This document shows, piece after piece, positions 10,528-20,088 of a stretch of 64,000 nucleotides of DNA. The first letter of the stretch is position 1. Every line of letters starts with the position of its first letter. The stretch is from assembly GCA_013397865.1 (NCBI GenBank), contig VZTI01000612.1, forward strand, positions 329,855-393,854, written 5' to 3'. Both the position numbers and the translations under genes were made by a program. The notes beneath the pieces were generated by a model. It made no database searches. It was not told the origin of the DNA and saw nothing but the letters and a program-made list of their open reading frames with translations. Source of the stretch: Struthidea cinerea (taxonomy: Eukaryota; Chordata; Aves; Passeriformes; Corcoracidae).

Positions 10528-11243
10528 TGGTGGAGTCACAGGTGGAGAGGAGAGGTGGGACTGTGGGAAGCCAGAGAGGGGGTGCTGGGGAGCTGGGGGG
10601 TCTCTCTGTCTGGCTTTTTTCTCTCTTTCTGCTGGATTTGGTGGCTTGTCTCTCCCTGTCTCTTTTGCTCTGCCTCTCTCATGGTGGTTCACAAAATTCT
10701 GCATTGTAAATTCACGGCCCCTCCATAGGAGACTCCTAGGTGGCAAGGTTGGGATGGGGCTTACAGAAAGGAAGGCAGTGCCAGCTGCAGGGGTAAGCAT
10801 GTGATGCTGGAGCCCAGCTGCTTTCCAGGGGAGGAGAGACCCTGTGTATTTAACTCGTTTAGCCGCTGGCCTCTTTCTACTCCAATAGTCCACTTCAGAG
10901 AACTCCTTTCATTGATGTGTCAATAGCTGGCTGGGACCTCTCACCTTCCCATCCTTGCTTTCCCCTTCTTCCTCCCTCTGGCCTGAGCCGATGGATCCAA
11001 TGCAGCATTTGTGAATACTGTGCAGAAGGCCTGTTTTCTTTCTCTACGCTAATGCAAGGGGTTGCTGTCCTGGGGCTGTCAGGGTGCTGCTGGAAAATCC
11101 ATCAGCCTGCGACACTCCAGTGGGCAGCTTGGGGGCTGCGGGAGGGGGCAAGGGGATTGCTTTGATGTTTAGGGTGTTGCATGTGTATTTTCTTTCTGCT
11201 GAAGCGCTGTAGCTTAGACATCTTTCCTTTTGCCTTTTTGCAG

Positions 11244-11375
11244 TCACTGTGAGCCTTGCTCAGAGAGGAGAAAGCACTTGTTTGTACAAGATCCCCAGAC
11301 CTGTAAATGTTCCTGCAAATTCACAGACTCACGTTGCAAGTCGAGGCAGCTTGAGTTAAACGAGCGCACTTGCAG
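11244..11375 (+). CDS. VEGFA: VEGFA exon 7: heparin- and neuropilin-binding domain
   Basis: This 132-nt exon, the same length as in human, is bounded by TTTTTGCAG and a GTTTGT donor. It completes a Phe or Asn codon and then reads HCEPCSERRKHLFVQDP, followed by a cysteine-rich stretch containing CKCSCKFTDSRCK, and ends LNERTC plus a split Arg codon. The cysteine spacing matches the VEGF heparin-binding domain, which binds heparan sulfate and, together with the exon 8 tail, neuropilin-1. Nucleotide identity with human exon 7 is very high. Its presence defines the 166- and 190-type isoforms. No disruption is seen. Confidence 0.98.
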
Positions 11376-11401
11376 GTTTGTGTCCTGAAGGATGAAACAC
11401 A

Positions 11402-11437
11402 CAAAGAGAAAGAGAGAGAAAGAGAAAGAGGGGGGGA
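11402..11437. repeat. GA-rich purine tract
   Basis: A 36-base run of A and G (AAAGAG units, then seven or more G) lies just inside intron 7. It has no inferred function, though it is close enough to the exon 7 donor to influence splicing. Confidence 0.75.
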
Positions 11438-12094
11438 GCTTGCTTCCTGCTGACTTCTGGCAGCAGTGCTATTTGATTACTACTTTTGTCTGTCCTATGT
11501 GGGCCAGAGGGCAGAGGGGCTAACTGGGGTGAGGACAGAGTTTCCCTGTGTCAGAGGGCAGCTGTGCATTTCAGGTGTGCTCTCAGGACTTGGATGGGGA
11601 TGGCTCCCAGAGACAGGGTGTTTGTATCTCAGGTAGTCTTTATCATAGAATAGGATTATGGAGTTCGTGTTGCTGAGGTAGGCAGGGGGAGGGTCTGTAT
11701 CCCTCAGTACATTGTCTGTATGCAACTCTGAGCGTACTGTTGGACAAAGGCAAATCCTTAACTGACTAGGATTTGACCACCCCTGTCTTCCAAGCCCTTT
11801 TTCTGTAGCTTGTAGATGCTCTGCTGTGTGCAGAATGAGGAAAGCCACTAGGAGCACCCCTCAAGGCTGAGCCTACATTCTGCTTTGCCTTTTTGTTCTT
11901 CTAAAAGCCAGAGAGAGCACCCTGTCCTCTTGTACTGTGCTTACAGTTCCCTGTCCATGTCCTGTCCAGAGTTGTGGTTTGAGGGGCTGCACTCAGGACT
12001 GTGAATGGAATACAACAGATTTAAGTCTGACCCTGGGTGAAGGCAGAGGTGCGTATTTCAGGTGTGAGGTGGGAGACACAGAGGCACTGTGGGG

Positions 12095-12143
12095 TTAGTG
12101 ATAGTTCAGAGATCCATGCTGTTAGTTCAGAGATCCGTGTGTC
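12095..12143. repeat. Short tandem duplication in intron 7
   Basis: Two adjacent copies share the phrase GTTCAGAGATCC preceded by GTTAGT or GATA. It is a local duplication with no other significance seen. Confidence 0.5.
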
Positions 12144-13646
12144 ATCTGAGTGCTGTTACACACCATCTGTGGCACAGACATGTAAAGAAACTGATTCCTG
12201 GTTCTCACCTGAGCACTTGGGTGAACTCAGTGGGGTATCTTGACTTGCACAAGCTATGTGTGCACCTCTGGTGCGGGATCGTCGTACCTGTCTAGAGGGA
12301 GACATAGAAATGGGGTTGCTAATGAGCACTTGGCTGTGACTCTGCACTCGGATCCCTTTCACAGAGATCTAGGAGATTGTTCCTGTTAAGAGAGTATTGT
12401 AGTGGCAGTGGCTCAGGGGGAGAAAATAAGGGAGATCCAGGGTCGTCTGTGGCTACATCTTGAAAAGAGGAGACATCCATTGGCTAGGTGGCTAAGGCTC
12501 ATACAAGTAACAAGTGCTTCCTTTGGGTGTGAAAATGCTTTGTGTCCAAGCCAGAGAGGCATTGGCACTGCCAGTGTGGTGGAAACTGCTCTGTATACAG
12601 AGAACTTTTCTGGGGTGCTGTAATTTCAGTGGGAAAGTAATTAATAGAGGGGCCAGAATAGAGCAACTTCTGGAGTTAAACTTCTCCTAGTGAGCAAAAC
12701 CCCTGAAGTCTGAGACCAGACTTAATGTTGGCCTTTTCCCCGCTGCTCCTGTTCCCAAAGTCCAGAGTAACTGATAATTACCCCACAAAGTTTGAAAGGT
12801 GAGAAATGGTAACAAATACAAAGAAAAACTAAACAATATCCCAAAGAAGTCATGATGGCAGAAGGGGTTTACTAGTTTCTCTTACTAATCCCTCTCTGTG
12901 GTGGGATAATTAGCACTAAGGGAGGTTTCCAGAGGTGGTGTGTTGGCCAGAAAAATGGGAAGGAGTCATAGGAGTGGTTAGCTTATCAGTTTTCAGATAA
13001 AAAGCTGGTTAAGCTGAAGTTCCTCATGCTCTTTCTTGTAGAATTAGAATTGGGACCTACAGGGGAGGGTAAATTCTCATTTCTCCTGCTGCTTCTTAAG
13101 GCCGCTGCTGTTCTCTGGTGCTAACACCCACTCACAGCAGCTAGTAGAATGAAAAGCGCTTACTTTTCACTCTCTTGCTTGCATGAGACCTTGTTGTCTG
13201 CACTGCTTCCAACCCAAACAAGAGGCTAGGTGGAGAGCCGAGGGTGTGTGTGTCTTTCTGCATGCATTGCTTAGCCTTGTTTTTCAGTGTTTGTGTGTGT
13301 TTGTGTGTATGGTGTGCAAAGGTGCAAACAAGACACTCAGCTTATCTGTGAGGAAGCCACTGATTCTGCTCCTAAATTCACCCCTGTTCGAGTATCCCCC
13401 CTGCTCTGTCTCGGTGAGCCTGGGGGAATAGAATTCATCGACTCGTTTGTGGGGTCAAGATTCTCAGCTGATTTGCCCCATCTGCACAGCACTTCACCCC
13501 ACCAGTGACGTCATGCCATGCCTTAACACTGTGTGCTCTTAAACACATTAGCCACCACCCTTCCTTCCCTTCCCTGCCCTACTTGCACCCCCATCACAAA
13601 CATTAACCCCTGTTCTCTTTTTTTCCTTCCTTCTCCTCTTTGACAG

Positions 13647-13668
13647 ATGTGAAAAACCGAGACGGTGA
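13647..13668 (+). CDS. VEGFA: VEGFA exon 8 coding part (8a-type): C-terminal Cys-Glu-Lys-Pro-Arg-Arg and stop
   Basis: After the acceptor TTTGACAG the exon completes the split Arg codon and reads Cys-Glu-Lys-Pro-Arg-Arg followed by TGA (13666-13668). Human exon 8a encodes Cys-Asp-Lys-Pro-Arg-Arg. The terminal Arg is the free C-terminal residue that fits the neuropilin-1 b1 pocket (the C-end rule), so this is the pro-angiogenic type of tail. The alternative distal acceptor used to describe human exon 8b is not intact here (see findings). The stop context is CGG TGA GCA. Confidence 0.97.
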
Positions 13669-13727
13669 GCAGCGGAAAAGAAGGGGGAACAGCCCTGTTT
13701 CTGGAGCCTGATTTCTCGCCTGGACAG

Positions 13728-13733
13728 AATAAA
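13728..13733 (+). promoter_or_regulatory. Candidate early poly(A) signal AATAAA
   Basis: A canonical AATAAA lies 60 nt after the VEGFA stop codon, followed by an A-rich stretch (AAACAAAAC units). Use would produce an mRNA lacking almost the whole regulatory 3' UTR. No GT-rich downstream element is obvious within 30-40 nt, so confidence is low. Confidence 0.25.
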
Positions 13734-13896
13734 ACAAAACAAAACACTAATCCAAATGAACCCTAAAAATGAAGGATCGGTAGAGCACAGCACTTTCAGT
13801 ACGGACGATGGACTCCGGAAGGAACATTCCCCAAGGCACCCGCCGCACAGAATTCACCTTTGGGTTTTGAACTGTTTTATTTTATTTTTCTTTTTA

Positions 13897-13904
13897 TGCT
13901 GCTA
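13897..13904 (+). promoter_or_regulatory. miR-15/16/195/497 8-mer target site in the 3' UTR
   Basis: TGCTGCTA is a perfect 8-mer match to the shared AGCAGCA seed of the miR-15/16 family. The flanking bases (TTTTATTTTTC before, AATAAC after) align with the human VEGFA 3' UTR at its known miR-16-family site. Confidence 0.7.
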
Positions 13905-13952
13905 AATAACAGAGCCAGGAAGACTTATAGGGGTGTATTTGATGGGTTTTCC

Positions 13953-14098
13953 CATGCATACATATATATGTGTGTATACATGCATATACATATATATATA
14001 TGTATATATATTTTAACCACATCTATATATACATATATGTATATCTTAACCACACACACACACACACACATATATATATAATATATATATATATATAC
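13953..14098 (+). repeat. TA/CA-rich low-complexity element of the VEGFA 3' UTR
   Basis: Alternating TA, TG and CA dinucleotides include a pure (CA)10 block at 14051-14070 flanked by long TA runs. The phrase TTAACCACA occurs twice, before the pre-CA and CA segments. In the human UTR a CA-rich element at the corresponding place binds hnRNP L and competes with microRNAs under hypoxia; the same role here is inferred. Confidence 0.75.
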
Positions 14099-14107
14099 TG
14101 ATTATTT

Positions 14108-14167
14108 TTTTTAACATTGCTAATGTTATTGGTGTCTTCACTGGATAATACTCGACTGCTGTGGACA
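14108..14167 (+). promoter_or_regulatory. Conserved block of the VEGFA 3' UTR
   Basis: The stretch from TTTTTTTAACATTGC through CTGCTGTGGAC lines up almost base for base with the human VEGFA 3' UTR just after its TA-rich element. It helps place this UTR and suggests an RNA-binding or structural constraint. Confidence 0.7.
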
Positions 14168-14835
14168 CAAGCGGGCTACTTGGGGCATAAGAAACAAGCT
14201 AAGACTGGACTTGAGTAGAAGCGCTGGGTGTAAACTTCTTAACTCTAACTGACTTGTGCGGCCTCCGCTGTTTCTCTGTAGAGTGTGCTGTACCACAAAC
14301 CACCTTCTCCTTGCCTGGGACAGGGAGGAGAGGTGATGGAGAGGATGGGCAGGGAGTTCCAAAGAGCGGCATCCTAGGGTGCGATGGGTCAAAGGCCAAG
14401 GAAATGGCCATCTCCGTGATCAAGGATTCCTCCTCCCCTCTCTTCCCCCAACCTTCGCCCTTACTCGTCTCATAACCTGCCTGCCTTGCTGGGACATGGG
14501 ATGTCAGTGTACATTTTGCGTTGACTTTATTTGCTGTAGAGCCTTTGCCAGAGAGACCTGCTGGCTTCTCTTAAGGATGGTGGGCAGCTGATGCGCACTA
14601 ACTTTCTGTTCAAGGAAGTATCACAGGAGTCTAGATTTCCCGCCCTTGGTGGCTGCAGAAGGACACAAGGTCTACAGTGTGCTGAAGCAAGAATGGGGAC
14701 CGGTGCATAGCCACACAGTTGTTCAGCACTGTCTGCTTTCTTCATGCACAGAGCTGCCACTCAAGAGCATCCAAGATGCTTATGGAACATTTCTGGAAAG
14801 GGATATTAATCAAAAGTATATACACAGTAGTGGGG

Positions 14836-14893
14836 GTGTGTGTGTATGTATGTGAATGTATGCATTTGTGTGTATGTATGTATGTATGTATGT
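14836..14893. repeat. TG/TGTA microsatellite ending at the assembly gap
   Basis: GTGT and GTAT units end in five or more TGTA copies, directly abutting the run of N. The repeat probably caused the assembly break, so its true length is unknown. Confidence 0.85.
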
Positions 14894-15705
14894 NNNNNNN
14901 NNNNNNNNNNNNNNNNNNNNNNNNNNNNNNNNNNNNNNNNNNNNNNNNNNNNNNNNNNNNNNNNNNNNNNNNNNNNNNNNNNNNNNNNNNNNNNNNNNNN
15001 NNNNNNNNNNNNNNNNNNNNNNNNNNNNNNNNNNNNNNNNNNNNNNNNNNNNNNNNNNNNNNNNNNNNNNNNNNNNNNNNNNNNNNNNNNNNNNNNNNNN
15101 NNNNNNNNNNNNNNNNNNNNNNNNNNNNNNNNNNNNNNNNNNNNNNNNNNNNNNNNNNNNNNNNNNNNNNNNNNNNNNNNNNNNNNNNNNNNNNNNNNNN
15201 NNNNNNNNNNNNNNNNNNNNNNNNNNNNNNNNNNNNNNNNNNNNNNNNNNNNNNNNNNNNNNNNNNNNNNNNNNNNNNNNNNNNNNNNNNNNNNNNNNNN
15301 NNNNNNNNNNNNNNNNNNNNNNNNNNNNNNNNNNNNNNNNNNNNNNNNNNNNNNNNNNNNNNNNNNNNNNNNNNNNNNNNNNNNNNNNNNNNNNNNNNNN
15401 NNNNNNNNNNNNNNNNNNNNNNNNNNNNNNNNNNNNNNNNNNNNNNNNNNNNNNNNNNNNNNNNNNNNNNNNNNNNNNNNNNNNNNNNNNNNNNNNNNNN
15501 NNNNNNNNNNNNNNNNNNNNNNNNNNNNNNNNNNNNNNNNNNNNNNNNNNNNNNNNNNNNNNNNNNNNNNNNNNNNNNNNNNNNNNNNNNNNNNNNNNNN
15601 NNNNNNNNNNNNNNNNNNNNNNNNNNNNNNNNNNNNNNNNNNNNNNNNNNNNNNNNNNNNNNNNNNNNNNNNNNNNNNNNNNNNNNNNNNNNNNNNNNNN
15701 NNNNN
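14894..15705. other. Assembly gap (812 N)
   Basis: Unknown bases are flanked by a TGTA microsatellite on the left and a 13-T run on the right. The gap falls inside the VEGFA 3' UTR, so open frames spanning it are artefacts. Confidence 1.
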
Positions 15706-16063
15706 TTTTTTTTTTTTTGTACTGGTTGTGTATAAATTTAACCTTCCTGTTGTCCCGTCCCGTCTCTCCCCAATTGTTGGCAGAGTCAGTAGCATGTTAT
15801 GGGCAGTTATTTAATTAATTTCTCTAACACCTACCCCTACACATTCCTATTGAGACAACGGTTAGATATACATCTACATACTATATATATATTTGGCTAT
15901 GTGTTTGTATATATATATATGTTTATGTATATGTGTGATTCGGATTAAATAGACACTACGATTTTTTTATATATGTAAAAAGAAGAAACAGGAAAAAATA
16001 GAAAATTCTACATCTTGAATCTCTCTCCTTTTTAATTTTAATATTTGTTATCATTTTATTTAT

Positions 16064-16071
16064 TGGTGCTA
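16064..16071 (+). promoter_or_regulatory. miR-29 family 8-mer target site
   Basis: TGGTGCTA is a perfect 8-mer match to the miR-29 seed AGCACCA, in the same context (TTTATTGGTGCTACTG) as in the human VEGFA 3' UTR. Confidence 0.65.
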
Positions 16072-16234
16072 CTGTTTATCTGTAATAATTGCGGGGAAAA
16101 AAGATATTAACACTACATATTGTGTCTAGTGAATTTTTTCAAGATATTCCTTAGTACATATTTATTTTTAAACAAAGAAATTACAGATATATCTTAAAAA
16201 ACAACGACGACGACGACAAACAAACTTTTTTTGT

Positions 16235-16240
16235 ATTAAA
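16235..16240 (+). promoter_or_regulatory. Distal VEGFA poly(A) signal ATTAAA
   Basis: ATTAAA in the context TTTTTGTATTAAAGAATTT matches the human distal VEGFA signal. Cleavage is expected about 18-25 nt later, near 16256-16260, which ends the gene. Confidence 0.85.
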
Positions 16241-19200
16241 GAATTTAATTCTGACCTTGATTTCCTTTGCCTTCTCCTTCTGCCTTGCATCCTGGTTTTC
16301 TTCCATTGTGTAACAGTTTCTCCAGCATTGCCTCTGGAGGCTGCAGGGCATCAGCAACCTACCAGCTGGACTCTCGGATATGGGCCCAGAGCCTCCAAAA
16401 GCATCTAGGTACCTAAAACCCGTTGAAATGAGTGGGAGGTAGGCACCAGAATCTTTGTGTGCAGCTCAGCCCGAGTTCCCTGCTTGGTGAGAAGAGGGTG
16501 GTGTGATGGGCAGGACCGAGGGGGCAGGACTCCTGGGTTCCTTCCCAGCCTGATGCCAAGCAGTGTGGTGATGGTCCCAACCCTGCCTCTCTCCTATCAG
16601 GAGCCAAGTCCCATGAGCTGGGTACTGCACAAGCATGAGTAGATGCAATCCTGGTGGAGTTTACAATCCAAGGTGAAAGTAGTGCTCTGAGCCTGCCCTT
16701 TCCGGTAATGGACTTGGTGTTTGCAGTTGGACCTGTGTGTATGTAACTCGCTGTCAGTGGTGGCTCAGCCAGACCTTGCCATCCTGGACGACGTGGAACA
16801 AAACACTGTTCAGCTCTGACAGCGCTCATCACTTCATGAGGGATCTTGATACCATTGCATCTTTTGTAATGTGCTTTGGGGTCTTTAGGAGGAAAAACTT
16901 TGGCAGTGGTGTCATTTCCTCGTCATCCATGGAGATGAATGTGTCACGTGTCAGTCATCTGGCCACACTGGAAAGGAGAATGCAGGATGTTTCCTGGATG
17001 TCTGGGAGGACTCCCTTAGGGTAATACAGACCACTGAGTTCATGGCTGCATCGTTCCTGCTCTTGCAAAGGTAAAGAATCTGGCTTCTATTTAGGATGGA
17101 CTCGGGTAGCTCAACAGGTGGACCTGCAGTCACTACCTCAGCAGAGGGTGGAGCGGAGGAAAGAGGATGAGTACCTGAGGACACTTTGGTTCCTTGTGTT
17201 CAGTAACGTCTTGTGGACTGCAGCAGTGAGGTGAAAAGGTGAGCCATCTGGATGTTTCTGCGTGAGGAACCCAAGGAGTTGCTTCCCTTGTGTATTCACC
17301 ACTGGCTTTTGTTCTGTGTGGATCTATGGGCTCTTTCGCCTGTGGCTGTGCGAGGTGATGAAGACAGCAAGCCTATCCTCAGGAGACCTGCACTGCCTCT
17401 TTGTGACCTGGGAAATGTTTACAAGTCATTTAATTGGAAAAATGGAAACCAGCAGGTAAGTGCTTCTCCCCTGGGCTGAGCTGGATGTGAAATCTCAGCA
17501 TGAGGGGATCCAGGTCTCCTGGATGGATGAGTCAGCATGTTCCTGCTGTCAGTCACAACACATCAAACCCTGTCCCAATGGCAAGCTGGGCTGGCTGCTC
17601 CTGGTGCCCCTCTCCTTTCCTACTTCTAAGAGCTGAGGAGAAGTAGGGTATCTGCAGAGCCAGGTGACCTGGTAGCCACCTATTTCATGAGACAGTGGCT
17701 GGATGGCATATTTCAGATGGGACAACTGATAGAATTTGTTTGTGTGGATGCAGCAGAGCCAAGGTAGCTGCCTCAAACAACTGCAGCAAGACCCTGCCCT
17801 GCCCAAGACAGCTCTGACGGGAGTACTTGGGGCTCTGGAAGCAGTCCAACCCTTCTTTATTCTCCAGGGTGGGTATGACTGGGCTGTCATCTCTTGTGAG
17901 GAAAGTCATCATAGCTTGGTGTTGGAAGCAAGCTCAGGCTGGTTGGAGAGGCTGTACGTGACTGAGAACCCTGCCTTTGGAGAGGCTGGGACACAGGAGC
18001 ACAGTTGCCCCTCACCCTGCCCAGAGCTCGCACCTGGCTCGCCTGTGCCCTGGCCCAAGGTGAGGCAGGGACACACGGAGGGAGGCCAGGTATGCAGGCT
18101 GGCACTCTGATCTTGTCATACAGCCTTTCACCCTGTGCACGAGAACTTTCCCTGAAAGGCTTCTGGTCACGTCCACGTTTTGGTTGCTGGCTAATTAAAA
18201 TGCTATCTTCAGGCAGCCAGCTGATGCTTTCCTCATGCCTGCTGCATTTATTCTGTGGGATTCAGAGAGTGGAGGCACCATGAAAGGCAGAAAGGGGTGC
18301 CCTGGGCAGACACAACAGAAAACCCCACTGGCAATGGAATAAAGGGTGCTCTTGGTCGGAAACCCTGTCTGTCTCTCCCTTTTGGCACCTGCTAGCTGGT
18401 TTAACCCCTTATTGATGATGTCTTGTGCTGCTCCTCAGGTCTGTAAGTCAGACAGGCTCTGCTTGGGTTCCACCACCACCTACAGTGTCTGTGTGAGAAA
18501 TGCCTATGAAGCTCCTGTCCTTCAGCATGGTCCCACAAAGGACCTTGGAAGCCCAAAGGAAATTAATTTCACAGGCCATGCCCTCCACTGTCTGCCTGTG
18601 GGACCTTTGGTAGTGAGAGATGGGTATTTTTATAGTAGTCCATGTGGTGAGCATGCAGGCAGTCTCTCTGTGTTTGGGATGGCTGAAATTCAAGGCTAAT
18701 CCCGATCATCCAACACAAGGCCTGCAGTCCTGGTCTGTGAAGCACCATGCTTGCTCCCAGCTCCCCATTTGGGGCTGGGCCAGTGTGGCCCTGGTGGCAC
18801 TGTGCCACCCCACAAACAGCTGCTGGCCCCTGCTGTGCCCCACAGCGCCTGACACCCTGCACGATGGGGTGGCTGAGCTGTTGGCCAACCCAGAGCAACC
18901 AGGCACTCGTGCCTGGACCTCCAGCCAAGTACCCCATATCTCGTAAGAGGTGGCGAGTTGTGGATAAGAGCAGGGAGGTGATATCCCCTGCACAGCAGTG
19001 AAGGAGGGTGCGAAAGGAATGCAAAGAGTGCCTGGCCACAGCTTTGGGGAAGGCTTGCCCTGTGATGTGGGGAGGTGGGGGGACCCCAGGGGCTTTGCAT
19101 CATGAAGGGGAGAAGCGTCAGGTTCCCCACCAAATGTCAGAGGTTTGCTGGCTGCCTACATCAGGACAGTATCTCCAGAGGTGCAACTCGCTGTCTGTCT

Positions 19201-20070
19201 GAGGTGATTACAGACATACACAGGGAAGTGGGCTTGTTGGGCAAGTGCCACCTGTTTACCTGCCCAAGACTGGCTTCCCCAGGCCAAAAAAGCCCTTCCA
19301 TAAGGATTTCTTTAAACTTGCTGCCTGAGCTGCCTCCATACATCCAGGTGAGTGATGCTGCCCACCCACAACCGAGAGACATGTCAGGAAATATCTGCAG
19401 TTCTGGGCTACACCTGTACGATGTGACACGGGGCTAATCTTTCTGGTTCCTGCTCTGTATTCTTAACTTTTTCAGATGCCCCAAACACTTCCGTGGGATC
19501 GAAAAAAAAGCCCCATCCCTCCCTGGCCTGCGTGTGCCCAAGCATGTCCTTAGGCATCGGGGCTGCCCACTGCAGCCAGCTGCCATGGGGTTCTGTGTGT
19601 GTTTAGCACCCAGGCGCCTCTGCTGCCCACCCCACCACACTGCCCATCTCCTGGCCAAGCCTGGTGCATGCAGCAGGGGGAAGGCATCCTGCAAGCCTGA
19701 TGCCAGCAGGGCAGGGCTTTACTTTGGGCCTTGCTTTGACACCTCCTTTGACAGCTATTCTGAGAGCTGTTGGTGTGTTGTGTGGTGGGACTCAGGCTAG
19801 GGAGGGCATCTGGCTCTGCTTAGCCCCCTGCCAGGACTGGTGACGAGTGTCAGTTCCTGCTGAACATTCCCCACAGAGACTCACATAATCCCAAAACAAT
19901 CTGGGATGCAGGTCAGGATGCCTTGCTCCCAGCCTGTGTGGTAAATTGGAGGTGAAAAGCTTTGGCCCCAGAGGCATTACCTCTGAATCTTGGCCAGATG
20001 GGTCTATGGTGAAGGAAGGGTGTGATTGATGCAAGCTCTTGAGCCCTTGCAACCCTGTTCAGTGGGAGCA

Positions 20071-20088
20071 TTATCTAAGGGGAGATAA
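20071..20088. promoter_or_regulatory. Inverted pair of GATA motifs
   Basis: TTATCT and AGATAA face each other six bases apart, forming a symmetrical 18-bp element. GATA factors act in endothelial and blood lineages. Function is a guess from motif content only. Confidence 0.25.

Larger units (their letters stand above)
10098..11243 (+). other. VEGFA: VEGFA intron 6
   Basis: This 1.15-kb intron has a GTACGT donor and a TTTTTGCAG acceptor. It contains a TG microsatellite and, just after it, a G-rich segment with several runs of three or more G at about 10552-10601. Confidence 0.93.
11376..13646 (+). other. VEGFA: VEGFA intron 7
   Basis: This 2.27-kb intron has a GTTTGT donor and a CT-rich acceptor ending in TTTGACAG. 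It contains a purine (GA) tract near its start and two small duplications: GTTCAGAGATCC appears twice at about 12105-12138, and the phrase ATTTCAGGTGTG recurs at about 11569 and 12056. Confidence 0.93.
13669..13905 (+). other. Open frame after the VEGFA stop (78 codons, then TAA)
   Basis: Reading on in frame from the TGA, the next stop is TAA at 13903-13905, giving 78 sense codons. The human readthrough extension (VEGF-Ax) is 22 codons. The avian UTR lacks two bases relative to human between the stop and the conserved GTTTC block, so the human readthrough frame and its stop are not preserved. This is a potential extension only; no sequence feature proves that readthrough occurs. Confidence 0.4.
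13669..16258 (+). other. VEGFA: VEGFA 3' UTR (contains an assembly gap)
   Basis: This is 2.59 kb of mostly AU-rich sequence, including 812 unknown bases. Several blocks match the human VEGFA 3' UTR closely as I remember it: around the miR-15/16 site, the block beginning TTAACATTGCTAATG near 14112, and nearly all of 15860-16258. The distal block ends with ATTAAA and a likely cleavage site near 16258. In mammals this UTR controls mRNA stability, hypoxic stabilisation and translation through AU-rich elements, HuR and hnRNP L sites and microRNAs. Confidence 0.93.
15858..16258 (+). promoter_or_regulatory. Distal conserved AU-rich region of the VEGFA 3' UTR
   Basis: About 400 bases align closely with the last part of the human VEGFA 3' UTR. 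Landmarks are TTAGATATACATCTACATAC, the TA/TG run, GATATTAACACTACATATTG, and TACATATTTATTTTTAAAC. It contains several ATTTA-type AU-rich motifs (for example near 16058 and 16157), which in this mRNA are targets of stabilising and destabilising proteins. Confidence 0.85.

Noticed and set aside
14719..15818. Open frames of 320-338 codons on both strands
   Set aside because: They exist only because the 812 N bases contain no stop; the real ends are microsatellite and poly-T in the VEGFA 3' UTR.
16500..16535. Possible CTCF site around GAGGGGGCAGGA
   Set aside because: Only about 10 of 14 core positions fit the consensus, too weak to call by eye.
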